A stretch of 64,000 bases of DNA from Parelaphostrongylus tenuis (GCA_019055375.1 JAHQIW010003648.1:62001-126000), one strand, 5' to 3'. Counted from the stretch's first letter, positions 1 through 12,000 are shown. Made by a program: numbers and translations. The notes: generated by a model from the letters alone, not told the origin.

Positions 1-84
1 ACTAAAGCAATACGTTGTGAAAACTACTCAAATCCATAAAAACAACTCTCCAGATATCTAAGAGTATTGCATGGTACGCAAAAT

Positions 85-260
85 CTTCGACCTTAGCTGG
101 GATTTGAACTAGTAATCCACCCATGGGAGTATGTGTTACCAATATTGCCACAAAGGCCTCTGCTTTTCACTCCTTCGATATCCTATCATGGTTGCCAGCA
201 ACCAACCGTTAAAGGGTTTGGATAGTTAATTTAGTTTATATCGAAGAGAGAGTGATGTAG
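85..260 (-). repeat. SINE-B half element
   Basis: Reverse tRNA-like head (GGGATTTGAACTAG, GTGTTACCAATATTGCCAC) followed by the family spacer with GTTGCCAGCAACCAACCG. The forward head is absent. Confidence 0.5.
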
Positions 261-792
261 CACGCCCCCCCCCCTTTCCCGGTAACGCAGATTTAAATGT
301 TTTACATATCACTTAGTACTGTAGATGAATACTTATAACATCACACCACTGCTAAAAAGCAGTTAAAGTAAAGAATTAATTGTTTAGAATACTCTCCAGA
401 CACTGTCATTCATTGCTCTGATTTGTAGAACCTGTATATCCTCAGTTTTCGCACCGATGAAATATCCACTAAACAGAGTTAAGCAAATAAAGTGCTCAGT
501 GAACATCGCTTTTCGGACGACCTCAATAGCATCCTACGAGCAGAGTTATTACTAAGATATTAAGGATTCGTAGTTAGGTGTCGAGCTGCACTTGAGTCAA
601 TCTGAATTACCTAACTAGATTACCTAGTGGAGAAGTCAGACTCTTCTGCAGTTTGAGCGATCTTTGAGGTGGGATGAACTTCCAGTTGAAATTCCAATAC
701 AACGCGGCTCGGTATCCAAAAACAGATCGTAATCTTGATGAGGGAACAAACCATTTATTGACCATAAGGATAGGAGGATAGGAAAATATTCG

Positions 793-885
793 GCGTTGAT
801 CGATTCCTATGTGACAAACGATTAACCCGACTTCATCTAGCGTTATAGACGTGATTGGATGCATATTTGGACTATAGATGACTTG
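793..885 (-). repeat. degenerate SINE-A fragment
   Basis: Matches the 3' half of the SINE-A consensus (…GCGTTGATC…, …GATTGGATGCATAT…) in reverse orientation with many substitutions. Confidence 0.45.
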
Positions 886-1127
886 TAAAAGGTCTACCGA
901 TGTGTAAGTTTACTAAGTTCAGTCCTTCAGACTGATTTGATAGCAATAAGCTGACACCGATGGGATTTGGAGCTAGTTAGCACTTGAGACGCACTTAAGC
1001 CCAGGACCGTGTTGCCGTGAAAACATTCCAGAGGGTGAAAAGTGAAAACTGGTCGGAGACATCTCCTTGCAATCATGAAGATAGCTGAGCTCACCCTTTA
1101 AAAACCATGAGAATTATTTTGATGATC

Positions 1128-1330
1128 ACCACGTGACGTCAAATCTCACCGAGTTACTGTAATTGCGGTGTCGCTTCTCGTGGGAAAGTAGGCAGGCGGC
1201 CAGACACGCAAGCACAGACGTGCACAGCCTCTTATCCGACCGCCACGCAAGTGCCGGGTACGAGGCCGCCTGCCTATCAACGCTGATTCTCAAAAGGCTA
1301 AAGCGTTCCCATCTGAAGTGGAAGACAGCG
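1128..1330. repeat. GC-rich dispersed repeat, copy 1
   Basis: Begins ACGTCAAATCTCAC, then GCGGTGTCGCTTCTCGTGG and GGCAGGCGGCCAGACACG. Much more GC-rich than its surroundings; shared with 14530 and 23853. Confidence 0.6.
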
Positions 1331-1460
1331 TGGGGAACGAGAGCGTCGAACTCAGCGCCTTGCTTTCTCATTAAGTGCCTCACTAACCACATGGCCAATG
1401 CCCTTTCAATAGTATGAAGTAGTTAAATTTATATGTTGTATTATTGGAAAATATACTCAC

Positions 1461-3426
1461 CATAGAAACGTTCATAGAATTCCGAAGTTTGGTAGCCACA
1501 AATATAAACACTGGCATGGAGAAGCTCGAAGCGCGATTTTCGACTTCATGGACACGTAGTAGAAATCGGCGTCTATAATAGTACCAGTAAGAAAGGAAAG
1601 AACACTGAGTAATTTGCACTAAAGATACCTACGTATTGAGAAAGTGATCTACCCAGAACTTAACGATATGATGTTGCGCGAGTGTTACAACCAAATAACG
1701 TCCTACTATAAAAGAAGGCTGGGATAAATTCGAAATGAACTGATTGAGACAAGAGTTTTGGCTCACCTTCTTTTAATACCCGTTCAACTTCCCTAAACAT
1801 CCGTCGAACAGATTCTGTTTGCTGTTCAGTTGCTTGAGGGGGTAGCAACGAGTCGAGTGTTCCTTTATCAATTACCACAGAAAAATCGTCATCACCAAAA
1901 GACAACTAGATCAAAAGACAAAGTGTCACTGAAAGAAGAGACTGAAGCAGTTAGCAACGTGAAGATACCAACCGAAGTAGCGTCGTCCGCCTTGAAGAGA
2001 AGTTCGGGTCGCTTACGATTGCGTGATCGCTGCTCCTCTATCACAGCTGAATCCGTGTCAATACTATGTATTGAACGAAATCCGTTATCATACATCTGCA
2101 ATAGATGTCTTAAAACGACTAAGAGCCGAAATTTACGAATTAAAACTATGAAGACTATCGAGCAGTACGAAAACATGCGACACCATGCGGGAGTTGAACT
2201 CGCGCTTCATTCATTCCGAAAACGCGTGTTACCACTACACCATCAAGGGCATCGCTTTGCTGCCACACCTGGTTACCGGCAACTACGGCAATTTATATCG
2301 TAGAAAGAGTGACATCAAATCGGTGGCCTCGGGGGTTCAGTGGTAGCACGCGAACTCGGCACGTGTAAAACGCGGATCCAACTCCCGCCTGGACCACATG
2401 TTCTGTATACCACTCAATATTTATGGGTGTATATTTATGAAACCATACTATTGCTAAGAGCGCATGTGGCGCAGTGGTTAGAGGTGCTCTGCGTCGCACA
2501 CGAGGTCAATGATTCGATCTCGCGCTCATGGCTCACCAAGCCATCCACCCCTCCAGGGTCGGTAAATTGGCACCAGACTGGTCTCAGACTTGTCTGAGAG
2601 GATAAGCAGCACTGACTCGGTTCAGCGGGAGGCCACCGCGAGTCATTGTAAAGGCCAGATATGCATTCAATCACCCCAAACGAAATTAGAAATTGAAGAC
2701 GAATGCATGGCGCATCCCTCAGAGACTGATCAACGCCGAGAGCATTATCCTTTTCTTTACTATTGCTAAAAAGCAGTGAAAGCAAAAAGAAATTATATAG
2801 ATCAAACTACAGGATTCAAAAACGGACCTCCTCAGCTAAACGTGAGTTACCACATCCAATCTGAAGTATTGTGTCCGTCGGTCTAAGATATTTCTCCAAA
2901 ACTGAAGCCAAAATGTCATAATTCCCGTACCTGAAAACGAGCAACTAGTCCAAAGATAATATACTTTCTTAGTTTTACTGCTTTTAGCAGTTCCATAATG
3001 TTCTAGAAAACAACTAAGAATGCTGAGTGACAGGCAAAATTTTCGGGCCTTAGCGGGAGTTCACTTCACACATCACCCAAACCGGGGCGCGTGTTACCAC
3101 AGTGCACTGTGACCACCAAACCAAACCCGTTGAGTTTTGGTGGCTGACGGCTACAATACGTTATATCGATCAAAGAGGCAAAGCGGTGCGCTTAGCTGTG
3201 TAGTGGTAGCACGCGCTCTCTGGTAGAGGTTAAACGCGGGTTGAACTCTCAACTGGGGTCCAGTGTTCTGCATACCATTCAGAAATTCCTAGATAGTTAA
3301 AAAGCTACCAGACGAAATATGAGGTGAAAAGACCAACCACTCAAACGGTGCTTTTCTTCTCTCAAAGAAATGCCTCCAAAATTTCGGATCTGTGAATTCA
3401 CTGGTCGTCTTCGGTAGCAACGACAT
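1461..3426 (-). CDS. METTL13: METTL13-like methyltransferase, N-terminal part (6 exons, partial)
   Basis: Class I SAM-dependent methyltransferase of the METTL13 family, which in animals methylates eEF1A. Exons in transcript order: 3338-3426, 2828-2930, 1973-2095, 1767-1905, 1633-1702, 1461-1572; all phases agree and give 212 residues. The N-terminus MSLLPKTTSEFTDPKFWRHF matches the family start. SAM motif I is ILQIGCGNS (residues 51-59), followed by IDTDSAVIEEQ, then the signature VIDKGTLDSLL (116-126), RYLVVTLAQHHIVKF (153-167) and FLLRVHEVEN with SMPVFIFVATK. Exon 6 ends at a strong GTGAGT donor, so the C-terminal spermidine-synthase-like half is expected left of position 1. If that donor is skipped, translation stops at 1383. 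I found no further exon in 1-1460. The family call is firm; the exact 3' structure is open. Confidence 0.88.
2175..2405. repeat. SINE-B palindromic element
   Basis: A reverse tRNA-like head (2175-2260, GCGGGAGTTGAACTCGCG and CGTGTTACCACTACACCA) faces a forward head (2322-2400, GTTCAGTGGTAGCACGCG and GATCCAACTCCCGCC) across a short spacer. Confidence 0.65.
2446..2769 (+). mobile_element. SINE-A copy with 12-bp target-site duplication
   Basis: Body 2458-2757 lies between two copies of TACTATTGCTAA (2446-2457, 2758-2769). It starts with a tRNA-like head: A box TGGCGCAGTGG near 2468 and B box GATTCGATCTC near 2511. It ends in a TTATCC-type tail. Non-autonomous pol III-type retroelement, probably mobilised by an RTE-type partner. 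Confidence 0.85.
3030..3280. repeat. SINE-B palindromic element
   Basis: Reverse head 3045-3110, spacer with GGTGGCTGACGGCTACAATA and GTTATATCGA, forward head 3195-3260 (TAGTGGTAGCACGCGC, CGGGTTGAACTC). Confidence 0.65.
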
Positions 3427-3436
3427 CGACTGACAG
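3427..3436 (-). promoter_or_regulatory. splice acceptor directly before the METTL13-like start codon
   Basis: On the minus strand the sequence reads ctgtcag, then three bases, then the ATG. An acceptor three bases before the start codon fits a trans-splice (spliced leader) site in nematodes, or the end of a 5' UTR intron. The sequence alone cannot separate these. Confidence 0.5.
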
Positions 3437-3469
3437 CTATGAGGGCTACTTAAAGAATTCCTAATCCTT

Positions 3470-3800
3470 TGGAGATCGTCTATCCACGGCCTCTGCATCT
3501 CTAACTAGCAACTCTAGACGGTCTGCTCCACCCCTCTTGCATCTCTAACCTAAAGCCCGCCATGTTTAGACGCAGCAGCCAGCATTCAACTCTAACAGTC
3601 CGCTCCGCTCCACCTACCCTGCATCTCTAACTCCCAGCGTTCCCTTATTAGACGTAGCAGCCAGCATTATTAAACGCAACAGCCTGCCATTGTTATACGC
3701 AGCACGCTGGAGGTGGGAGATGCTGAGGTGAAGCAGACCGTCCAGGGTTGTCAATTAGAGATGCAGAGGCCATGGTACCACGGTCCTGAAAGGGTCGAAG
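3470..3800. repeat. inverted-repeat element with CTCTGCATCTCTAAC ends
   Basis: Left end (ATCCACGGCCTCTGCATCTC, GACGGTCTGCTCCAC) is the reverse complement of the right end (GAAGCAGACCGTCC, GAGATGCAGAGGCCATGG). Short CTAAC/TTAGACGCAGCAGCC units recur between. The end motif recurs at 11207-11235 and in the element 11937-12498. Confidence 0.65.
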
Positions 3801-3939
3801 GTTTTCGTTGGATTGGTAAAATATTCAGCTATATAAAACTAAAATCATGAACAATTCGAAATGGAGAGAAGATTTATGTCCATCAATCAGAAGAAAACAA
3901 TTCAAAAGCTTCCATAAACCTCGGCATAACTGACTGATA

Positions 3940-4310
3940 TACGAAAATCGAGAAAGCTTATCTTGATTAGCTGACGCGAGGTTGGTAAACTAGTCGTAGT
4001 GATTCGGCTGACGTTTCGGCGACCCGCCTTCTTCAAAGACTGGGCGTATGAAGTATTAGTCTTTTCAAATTATTGTTTGGTTTCTGTCCTTCACAGCTAT
4101 GTCTTTGTACATTCAAATAGACTGATACTACATACGCCAAGGCTTTGAAGAAGGCGGGTCGCCGAATCGTCAGCCGAATTACTACGACTACTTTACCAAT
4201 CTCGCTCCAGCTAATAAAAATAAGTTTTCTCGATTTTCATATATCAAAAGAAAACAAGTCAATGGAAAGTACAAAGGCAAAGCTGTGAAGGACGGGAACC
4301 AAACAATAAT
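3940..4310. repeat. inverted repeat with GAAGAAGGCGGGTCGCCGAA motif
   Basis: Segment A (3945-4060: GAAAATCGAGAAAGCTTATC, CGGCGACCCGCCTTCTTCAA) recurs inverted at 4130-4245, and segment B (4068-4110, TTGTTTGGTTTCTGTCCTTC) recurs inverted at 4265-4310. The order A-B then A'-B' shows two units of one repeat joined head to head. Confidence 0.7.
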
Positions 4311-4779
4311 TATCCTATTCCGATAGGTTTTCAAACGTAGAGATTTCTCCACCCAAATGAGTTAAACAAGAGCAGAAGGACAAAGAAATTACAGAGTACA
4401 GTTGCATCAGGTTCCTATCAATTTTGTACCTATTTACAAGCTTATAGTCAGTCATCTCACTAACAAAATAGCAAAGAAAGTAAACTACTCGAGATATGAA
4501 GCCACCCTTATCATGCACGAAAATGTAGAAGATACCCTAGTGAGTATGTTATAGACAGAAGTATTAATATTATAATAAGTGCTGGAAACAACAGAAATTG
4601 GAATGTGTCGACAAAGGCTCTAAAATTCGTCCTCACTCCATCCGTCTGTAATCGTATTCTTTCTCATCGAAGATGTCGAATCAACGATGTCCTGTCTTCC
4701 CTAAACCAGCGACCTACCGAGGATTTCAAAGTATTCCAAGTAAATTCAATATTTTTACTGCTTCCTAACACTAGTATGA

Positions 4780-5015
4780 TGCTATGGGGGAGAGCGGCCG
4801 AGTGGCCAGTGATGCCCAGCGCGGCTTGACGAGGGGTTGATCTTTCTCCCTCCAACGGTCCCACGCAATCAATGACAAATGTTCTGGAGAATGCCCCATC
4901 CTGGTCATTTTCGAGATTTGAAGGAGACGTCTTTGACTAGTATTCGCAACGTTAGTGATGAAGACAAAATCTTATTGCAAACGAGGGGACGAGTCGGATG
5001 TTAGAAGTGCTGGTA
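4780..5015 (+). repeat. SINE-C copy (tRNA-Ser/Leu-like head)
   Basis: Head AGCGGCCGAGTGGCCAGTG resembles a type II tRNA A-box region. The body ends in GACGAGTCGGATGTTAGAAG, shared with copies near 8500-8570 and 17315-17535. Confidence 0.5.
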
Positions 5016-5129
5016 CCCGCATAGTGGAGAAACAAAGTTATAACACGGGTCAAATGAAGTGATAAAGGAAAGAAGGAAGGTGGTACGATATTATAAATAT
5101 ACATCCAAAACTATTGAGTGGCCCGCAAA

Positions 5130-5490
5130 AAATCGACTCCATGTGAGAATCGAACCCACGTTCCACATATAGGCACTAACGCGTGCCACCACTACACCAC
5201 TGAGGCCACTACTTTGCTACAACTCTGTCTTCAATATAAACTAACGTACCTATCATTCTTATAGAATATACATGTATAAAAAGCTGTCAATTCAAATCAG
5301 TTTGAAGACGACGTGTGCTTACCAACCAAACCTGTTAAGGGTTGGTTGCTAACAGCTACAACAGGTTATATCGAAAAACGAGTGGTAGTAAAGCGGTGGC
5401 CGCCTCGATGCAGTGGTAGCGTGTATCTCTGATTTGTGTGAAACGCGGTTTCAGCTACAGTCTGCGTCGAGTTTTTGCGCACCACTCAAT
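5130..5490. repeat. SINE-B palindromic element with long spacer
   Basis: Reverse head 5140-5215 (GAGAATCGAACCCACG, CGTGCCACCACTACACCAC), insert, family spacer (ACCAACCAAACCTGTTAAGG, CTAACAGCTACAACAGG), forward head 5398-5475 (GCAGTGGTAGCGTG). The reverse head keeps a good B box, GGTTCGATTCTC. Confidence 0.65.
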
Positions 5491-5677
5491 GCACTGGTTC
5501 GTTCCGTAGGTTTTGGCATTCAAGAAATAAACACCAAATTACTTATGGAACGACATAATATTTCGAGGTCATTCAAGAACCAAATTGATAGGACCATCCA
5601 CAAGTAGTGAGTTCTAATTGCAATAAATAAGGTACCAAAAACATCTCATAGAATAAATCTCGTCTTACGAAATTCTT

Positions 5678-5683
5678 TTTATT
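5678..5683 (-). terminator. candidate polyadenylation signal for the ENPP gene
   Basis: AATAAA on the minus strand about 0.4 kb past the ENPP stop. The position is plausible, but the intervening DNA is a palindromic repeat (5730-6060), so it is unproven. Confidence 0.25.
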
Positions 5684-5729
5684 TAACCGCTTCTAGCGGT
5701 GTTATGATGTTACAACTAGATACCCACTG

Positions 5730-6060
5730 ATGTAGAGCGATGTGCAAACCTTTCGCGTCAGGCGGGATTAGAACTTCCACGTCACTCTTTCCGGGAATGC
5801 GTGCTCTATCCGTTACACTATTGACGTCCATTTTACACATAGCTCTTTTCACACTACATCGCTCTTTTCACGAGATCGACTACCCGGGCCAGGCCGTTGA
5901 CGGCTGGCGGCTGACAGGTAGATGCGCTGTAGCGTGAAAACAGCGATGTGTAAAATGGGCATCAGTAGTGTAACGGATAGAGCACGCATTCCCGGAAAGA
6001 GTGAGGTGCGAGTTCTAATCCCGCCTGACGCGAATGTTTTGCACATCGTTCTACATCAAG
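5730..6060. repeat. SINE-B near-perfect palindrome beside the ENPP 3' end
   Basis: 5740-5845 and 5940-6055 are inverted copies (GTGTAACGGATAGAGCACGC, TTCTAATCCCGCCTGACGCG) with few differences. The spacer holds GTTGACGGCTGGCGGCTGAC. It ends 17 bp from the predicted ENPP stop, so it probably lies in the 3' UTR. Confidence 0.8.
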
Positions 6061-6076
6061 GTAATCTCGTCTTACT

Positions 6077-9000
6077 TCAAAAAAATGGACATAAACGAAA
6101 AAGAATCACACAAACGCTCACTCGTTCTACAGTGCAAAGATCTGTTTTCAATGGACGATATCCTTTCTGACCCCAGATCCAAAACGGTTCTTCTATCAGT
6201 TTAGAGTATCGGCATGTATATACGACGAGAATCATAACAATACAAAAAGAGGCTATAACGATAAAGATGAATACGTCTGAATCGCGATGTTGTGGGAAGT
6301 CCTGAAAAGAAAAAAAAAGGTGTGAAGAGAAAGGATATATTAATAATCAACGTTGAGAACCAGTTAACAAATTCAACTCAAAAATGGGAAACTAAACTTA
6401 ACAAGATGAACTTACTTCAGTTTCTGTGCTAGTTATGAAGGGCCTCGTTGTAAGACGAGGACCTCCTTCGAGAAGAGCTGTTCTAATTATTGAAAACGAC
6501 GAATTGTTCGGACTAGCAGGAATAGACAGCAAATAACACATAAATGGATATAAGTCAATGTTATCAGGCACTTCTAACATCTAAAAAAAACTCAGCCTTA
6601 TTCAGTGATTTCGAATAATAAGCAGAATTTCAGTCCTCGCAGTAAAACTGTACCCGCATCTTACTCTTTGCGAAGGCGTGTGCTAATCTATTGCCCCACC
6701 GCGGCTCCTGTTATGTAACCATTCTTTTTGCGATACAAGACATCGACCTGTCAACAACCATCCGTGAACGGTTTGGCCTGGCAAGCATACATTGGCACTG
6801 AACAGTGATTTTGCTAGCTGACAGATCAATACCTTACATTGCAGAGAAAATGATAGCAGAACAGAAGCCTCTTTATTGCAATAATATTAGCACACACTCC
6901 CGCAAAAGGTGAGATACAGGTTCGATCACCGTCTGAGGTTCAAAGTTTTGCAGATACTATTTGGTCGTGAGGTAACAAAGAGAAACCGATCTCATTCGCT
7001 GGAGGGGAACTTTCACAGTGTCAGTATCCATTCGGAAGCGAGACTTCAGGCTACGGCCTTACGTCGTTGGTTTTCGAAAAACCCTTTTTTACGGTGTTAC
7101 AGATGGAGAAATCTTGCGTAGCCGACGCGCATATTTCTCACCGGACAGAGCTCTTTCTTTGGGAATTAATAGTCATTCGATAGCGTAATCGTTTCTTATT
7201 CCAACGCTGTGCTTAAAACCTACAAGGATCGTCTCTCTGCAACGCAGTAGGTGAAATAAGTTGACTTCGCACGAGTGAGCAAGGGAATCTTTGGTCTGTT
7301 CACATGCCTGTGTGCGTCGCGGCCACGTGAACTGCTGACGCGATATTTGTCTACGCGTTCATATGCTAGAAAAATCGATGATCATCGCGTCATTAAACTT
7401 GACAGCCTCAGGCGAGGGCACGTGAACTGGCCGAAGATCCACTTGCTCACAAATGCAAATTTAACTTATTTTACCTGCTGCGCTGCAGAGAAACGTCTTT
7501 TTAGGTTTTAAGCACAGTGATTGAATCAGAAACGATTACGCTATCGAATGAGCACTAATAGTCCAAAGAAAGAGCTTTATCCTACGAAAAAAATACGCTT
7601 TTGCAACGCAAGAAATCTTCTTCTCTAACAAGATCAAAAAAGGCTTTTTCGAAATCTGGCGATGTGAGGCTGTAGCCTGAAGTCTCAGCGTTCGAAAGGT
7701 TACTATCACTCCTATGAAAATTTCCTCTCAAGTGAAGGAGATCGCTTTTTCATTTGTTCTCTCATAACCACAAAGAACCGTATTGCATCTAATTATGGCA
7801 TCATATCGCTGCTAAAGAACGGCCAAATGACAGAATTTTCCTTGATTTAAACATTGTTAGATTATTTTAAGGTAAAAAGCGTTAATAAACAGACTTGTCT
7901 TCTTGGCACGACGGACGGACCACCAACAACGAGCAGAGCACGCATTTCTTTTCGATCTGGATCCATACCATGAGCAGAGGAATTATACTTGCGTTTTCCG
8001 GGAGCATAGGTCCTCAAATAGTTGAGCAGTAGAATAAAGCTTCCCCTAAGAGAATAAATGAGCCACCTTACTCTCTGAGTTTCTTTTTAGTACAGGTAAA
8101 TGATGCAGCCCATCCGATATCAGGTTCGATCACAATACGACCAATGCGTGTCGAATTCGAATAGAAATATCGTGCAGGAATATCCTACAAATTCTACGGA
8201 GAAGACATATCAATACCCACAGCAAGACGATTAATTTTGCGTTCGACATAAAGCAAATTTTTGATCTTTTATAACAGGGCAGGAGAGTGCACTGCTTAGA
8301 GATGCGGCGTATCAGTAAGCAAGATTATAATCAAGGTATAAGTTGAACTTCCAGCAACCTTCGCTTGTCATCAATCAACGAACGGCTTAGGAAACTTTGT
8401 AGCTCTATTGTCTCCGAGATTCTAAGGAGAATGGTCTAACTCGACACTTTACGACATTTGTAAGGAGACAAAATCCTCAAGTCGGAGCTGAAGCAGCACG
8501 CGAAATGTCCAAGAACCTTTGTAAAGGATGAAAGCGAGGAAACGAATCGAATGCAAGAAGTGTTGGTGGTATCCTTACACAAATCTGTGATAACGAGTCG
8601 TGCAAATAAAAGACATCCGTCTATCAAATGCGTTATGAATTGAAATCAACTCACGAAGACCCTCAGGTAAGCGACGGCACAAGCGGTGTAGTCATTACGA
8701 CGTTTCTGGAGCACGTAGTCATCATAAAACCTCCCTAATCCCGCTACTCCCGCAATGTTCACGCCATTTTCACAAACGAAAGACTCTGTGGCATAGCAAA
8801 CTTTTCCGATAGTCTATGTGTACTAATACAGAGTATATCGTTCCTGGTGCGATGCTCTGCGCATAACTCAACGCTGGAGAAGTGCACAGACGAACACAAA
8901 ATTAAGGGTACGCGTAGCTCACTGTTTGAAAAGTGCCTTGTGACACACGTGATCGATGTTTCGATCGTGCGCCCGAGGCTCATCAACCTTCTCGATTTCT

Positions 9001-12000
9001 CCGAGTTTGACAAATTATTAGAGCTACAGTTGTTTGGAATGGTAGCAGTACTGACTTGATCAAAAAAAAAAATTGAATGGTGTATTTTATTTCCAAAATA
9101 CTATAAAATTGTGCTGTAAGAGCAAAAATGGTATAATATTTCCCATTCAGATATTTCCCTTCAAACAAAACTTCCTTTAAATCTTTAATAATTATTCGAT
9201 AGCTTAAATCTCGACGATTCCAATGATGTATTTGGTTTTTAGAAAAATCCTTTTAATACGCTGCAGCAGCCAAAAGATCGAGTTTTGTGAATTTAGATCA
9301 TTTCCATTATCCATCTTTTTTCGATCCCTTGAAAAAAAACTTGCCTCCAATTTCTTTAAAGTCTTAATAACTATTTAGTAACTTAAATATCAGAGATTTC
9401 GTGATAACACAATTTATTTTCAATATGGCCTTATTATTGTTTGTGAAAGTATACCTGAAATTATGCTTCTCATCTGAACATTTCTCGTCAAACAAAGCTC
9501 TTTTCTAGACTTCTCATTAACATTCATAGCCTGAGTCTCGGTTAATCCCATGCGCTGGTAGGCCACCGCGAGTCGTTGTAAAGACCAGTCACCTTGAACA
9601 ATCCTAGATGAAGATGGATGCATGGTGCATCCCTCAAAAAATTGGTCAACAGTGGAAGTTTTATCCTTCATCTTTCTTACCGGAACTACAGTCGGACCGC
9701 TGTGTGGCAAAATAAACAGCCGGAGAGAAAATTGGTTGATATCAATTCAAGCTCTTGAATCTGCTCTCCATATGAGCGAAATTGATATACTGCACTAGTT
9801 CTTTTTATAGGAAAAAGCTGAAGTGGAAAATCGTCCAACGTAAACGAAAAGATTGTTATTTGACTATTTCTGGAAGAAGTGCAAAGCATTGGGGAAGACT
9901 GACCCTTTCGAGACGCTTTGGGCCTTTTCGTACCATGGTTATTTAGAGGCCTTTCGATACACAGAGCTATTCAACTAGACTTCCAACAGATTTGAAAAAA
10001 CAGCCATTTTCACGATGTGCTTGCGAAGGAAAATTAGATCTCACACTTCAAGTGCTACATTTGCTCGTTTGACGTCTGTCCTTGGCTTTGTACTGAACTT
10101 TTAGTATAAACACCATTTCAAGTACATTTAGGATTGAAATTTAGGAAAACTAAATAATGCACATTCGACTCGAAAGTCATAGTATACCTCTTTCAGAAAG
10201 ACATTGACTTTATAACCATGAGTCCGCACGGCACTTGTGATATTATGGTACAGTTCACGACCAATTTCGTCGTTGTCAGGATAAATCATATGGTCACCAA
10301 TCTTATAGCCGTCGCTCCTTACATAATCTTTAATACACATAACGTTATCCGGTCCATCGATCTAAGAATTCAAATCAAAACGAGAAGAAAGAAAAAGCAC
10401 TAATAAAGACAGTATAAATGATTATTACCTCAGCATGGCCGTGGTCAGCTGTTAGTATCACATTGACACTGTTTTCAAGACCGGTTTCATGAAATTTGGC
10501 AAGAAAATAGCCAAAAAGATTGTCTAGTTCTTTAAGTTTTTTTTCGAAGTTCACCATTGTAGAAGCCGTTTTCATGTAAAGTATGATCAGGCTCAGCTAC
10601 GTACCTTAAAAACACTGTAAAAGACAAGTAAGCAAAGAACTTTCAACCCCGATCGGGAGCTGAACCCACGTTTTACCCATACCGGGTTTGTGGGGCCTAA
10701 TTCCCATCTGAGCTCGAAAGTTTTGCATACGACTTAATAAGTGCATTTAAAAATCCAAAAACAATCCTCACCACGCCACAAAATTTACAGGGTTCTTCTT
10801 CGACAAGAATGCATCAGCGATGGCGTCAACGTCCGACATCCAGTCGCTCAAGTTCCCATACGTCGTCCATTGCCTACAATAAAAAATGTCTAGAGGTTAG
10901 ACAACTACCTCACTAGGGGGAATACAGTACAAAATCCACATACTCTTTGTTGACCATACGAGTATCACATAGTTGATAGAAATAAATTCAATTTACTCGT
11001 CTAATTTGTTTCAAGGCTTTCGTCTTCTTCAGAGCCGATAATTCAAGGCGACTGTCCACAATCATTCATCCCTCAACTCGAATCATCCGCTTTGAAGAAG
11101 GCGAAGATGTCGAAACGATTTAGCCAAATAAATTTATTTTTACTGACTTCGTGCCACTAAGGTTGAGCGCGCACGACGCAGTAGTGGGCCCTTTGGTACC
11201 TTGGATCCACCTCCTCTGCATCTCTAACCCCCAGTGTGGAAACGCATTGATCGTATTATTGTATTCATAAAACTGTACTATCGCTGATATTTCCTTATGT
11301 TATGTTACATACATATTTTATTGTTATAAGTATCAATTTAAATTAACATGGGTGGGGGGGGTTAATGATGTAGTGGAGGTGAGTCGAAGGTCCTGAAAAA
11401 GGTTGGAGGTGCTCTGCAACACATATGATCGATCAATCGATGGTCCATAGTCCGTTATCACGCCCATGGTTCACCAAGCCTTCTATCCCTCCATAATGGA
11501 CAAACTGGTATCAGACTTATCCGCATCAAAGCACCAACTTGATACATCCGCAGGTCACCCTAACTCATTGTAAAGTTCAAATATGCAATGAATCACCTCG
11601 AACGATGCTACATGAAGACGAATACATGGCACATGCCTAAGGGTTGCTACCATTGAGAGCTATATACCTTTTTTTTATCTTTGTCGCGCCATTTGATTAA
11701 TCAACAAAGAATTTGCGACGACTAACAATGTCGACGTTGAAAGGAATTCGGTTTTGATCTTACAACACGGAAAATCAACTTTCTTCAAAACATTACTTGT
11801 AAAAAAATGGACGATGAGGAGGGCTTGGGAAAGGCGCGTCGCCGTTTGGCCAATAAAATGCAGCTGATCGTCGTGAAGAATCATACCTTAAACAGATTTG
11901 GTACTGAATGACAGAATGAATAGAATCTTTTTATTTAACCCTTTCGGGATGGACCCACCTCTTCTGCATCTCTAGCTTACAGCATGGAAACGCATTGAAT

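Larger units (their letters stand above)
3427..6076. other. METTL13/ENPP intergenic region, repeat-filled
   Basis: About 2.65 kb upstream of the METTL13-like start and downstream of the ENPP stop. It holds inverted repeats at 3470-3800 and 3940-4250, SINE-C at 4780-5015 and SINE-B elements at 5130-5490 and 5730-6060. I see no convincing coding exon. Confidence 0.6.

Noticed and set aside
607..864. 85-codon minus-strand ORF as a candidate C-terminal METTL13 exon
   Set aside because: No similarity to the METTL13 C-terminal half; most of it overlaps a degenerate SINE-A copy.
2458..2530. Possible tRNA gene at the head of SINE-A
   Set aside because: The head continues into a repeat body with TTTATCC tail and is flanked by target-site duplications, so it is a SINE.
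5140..5215. Possible functional tRNA gene on the minus strand (good B box)
   Set aside because: No consistent acceptor stem, and the same head recurs as part of the SINE-B palindromes.
8640..8760. Minus-strand open stretch with a plausible-looking peptide (…GLGRFYDDYVLQKRRNDY…)
   Set aside because: It lies inside the intron between ENPP exons 8 and 9, whose phases join without it, and it has no convincing splice sites or family match.
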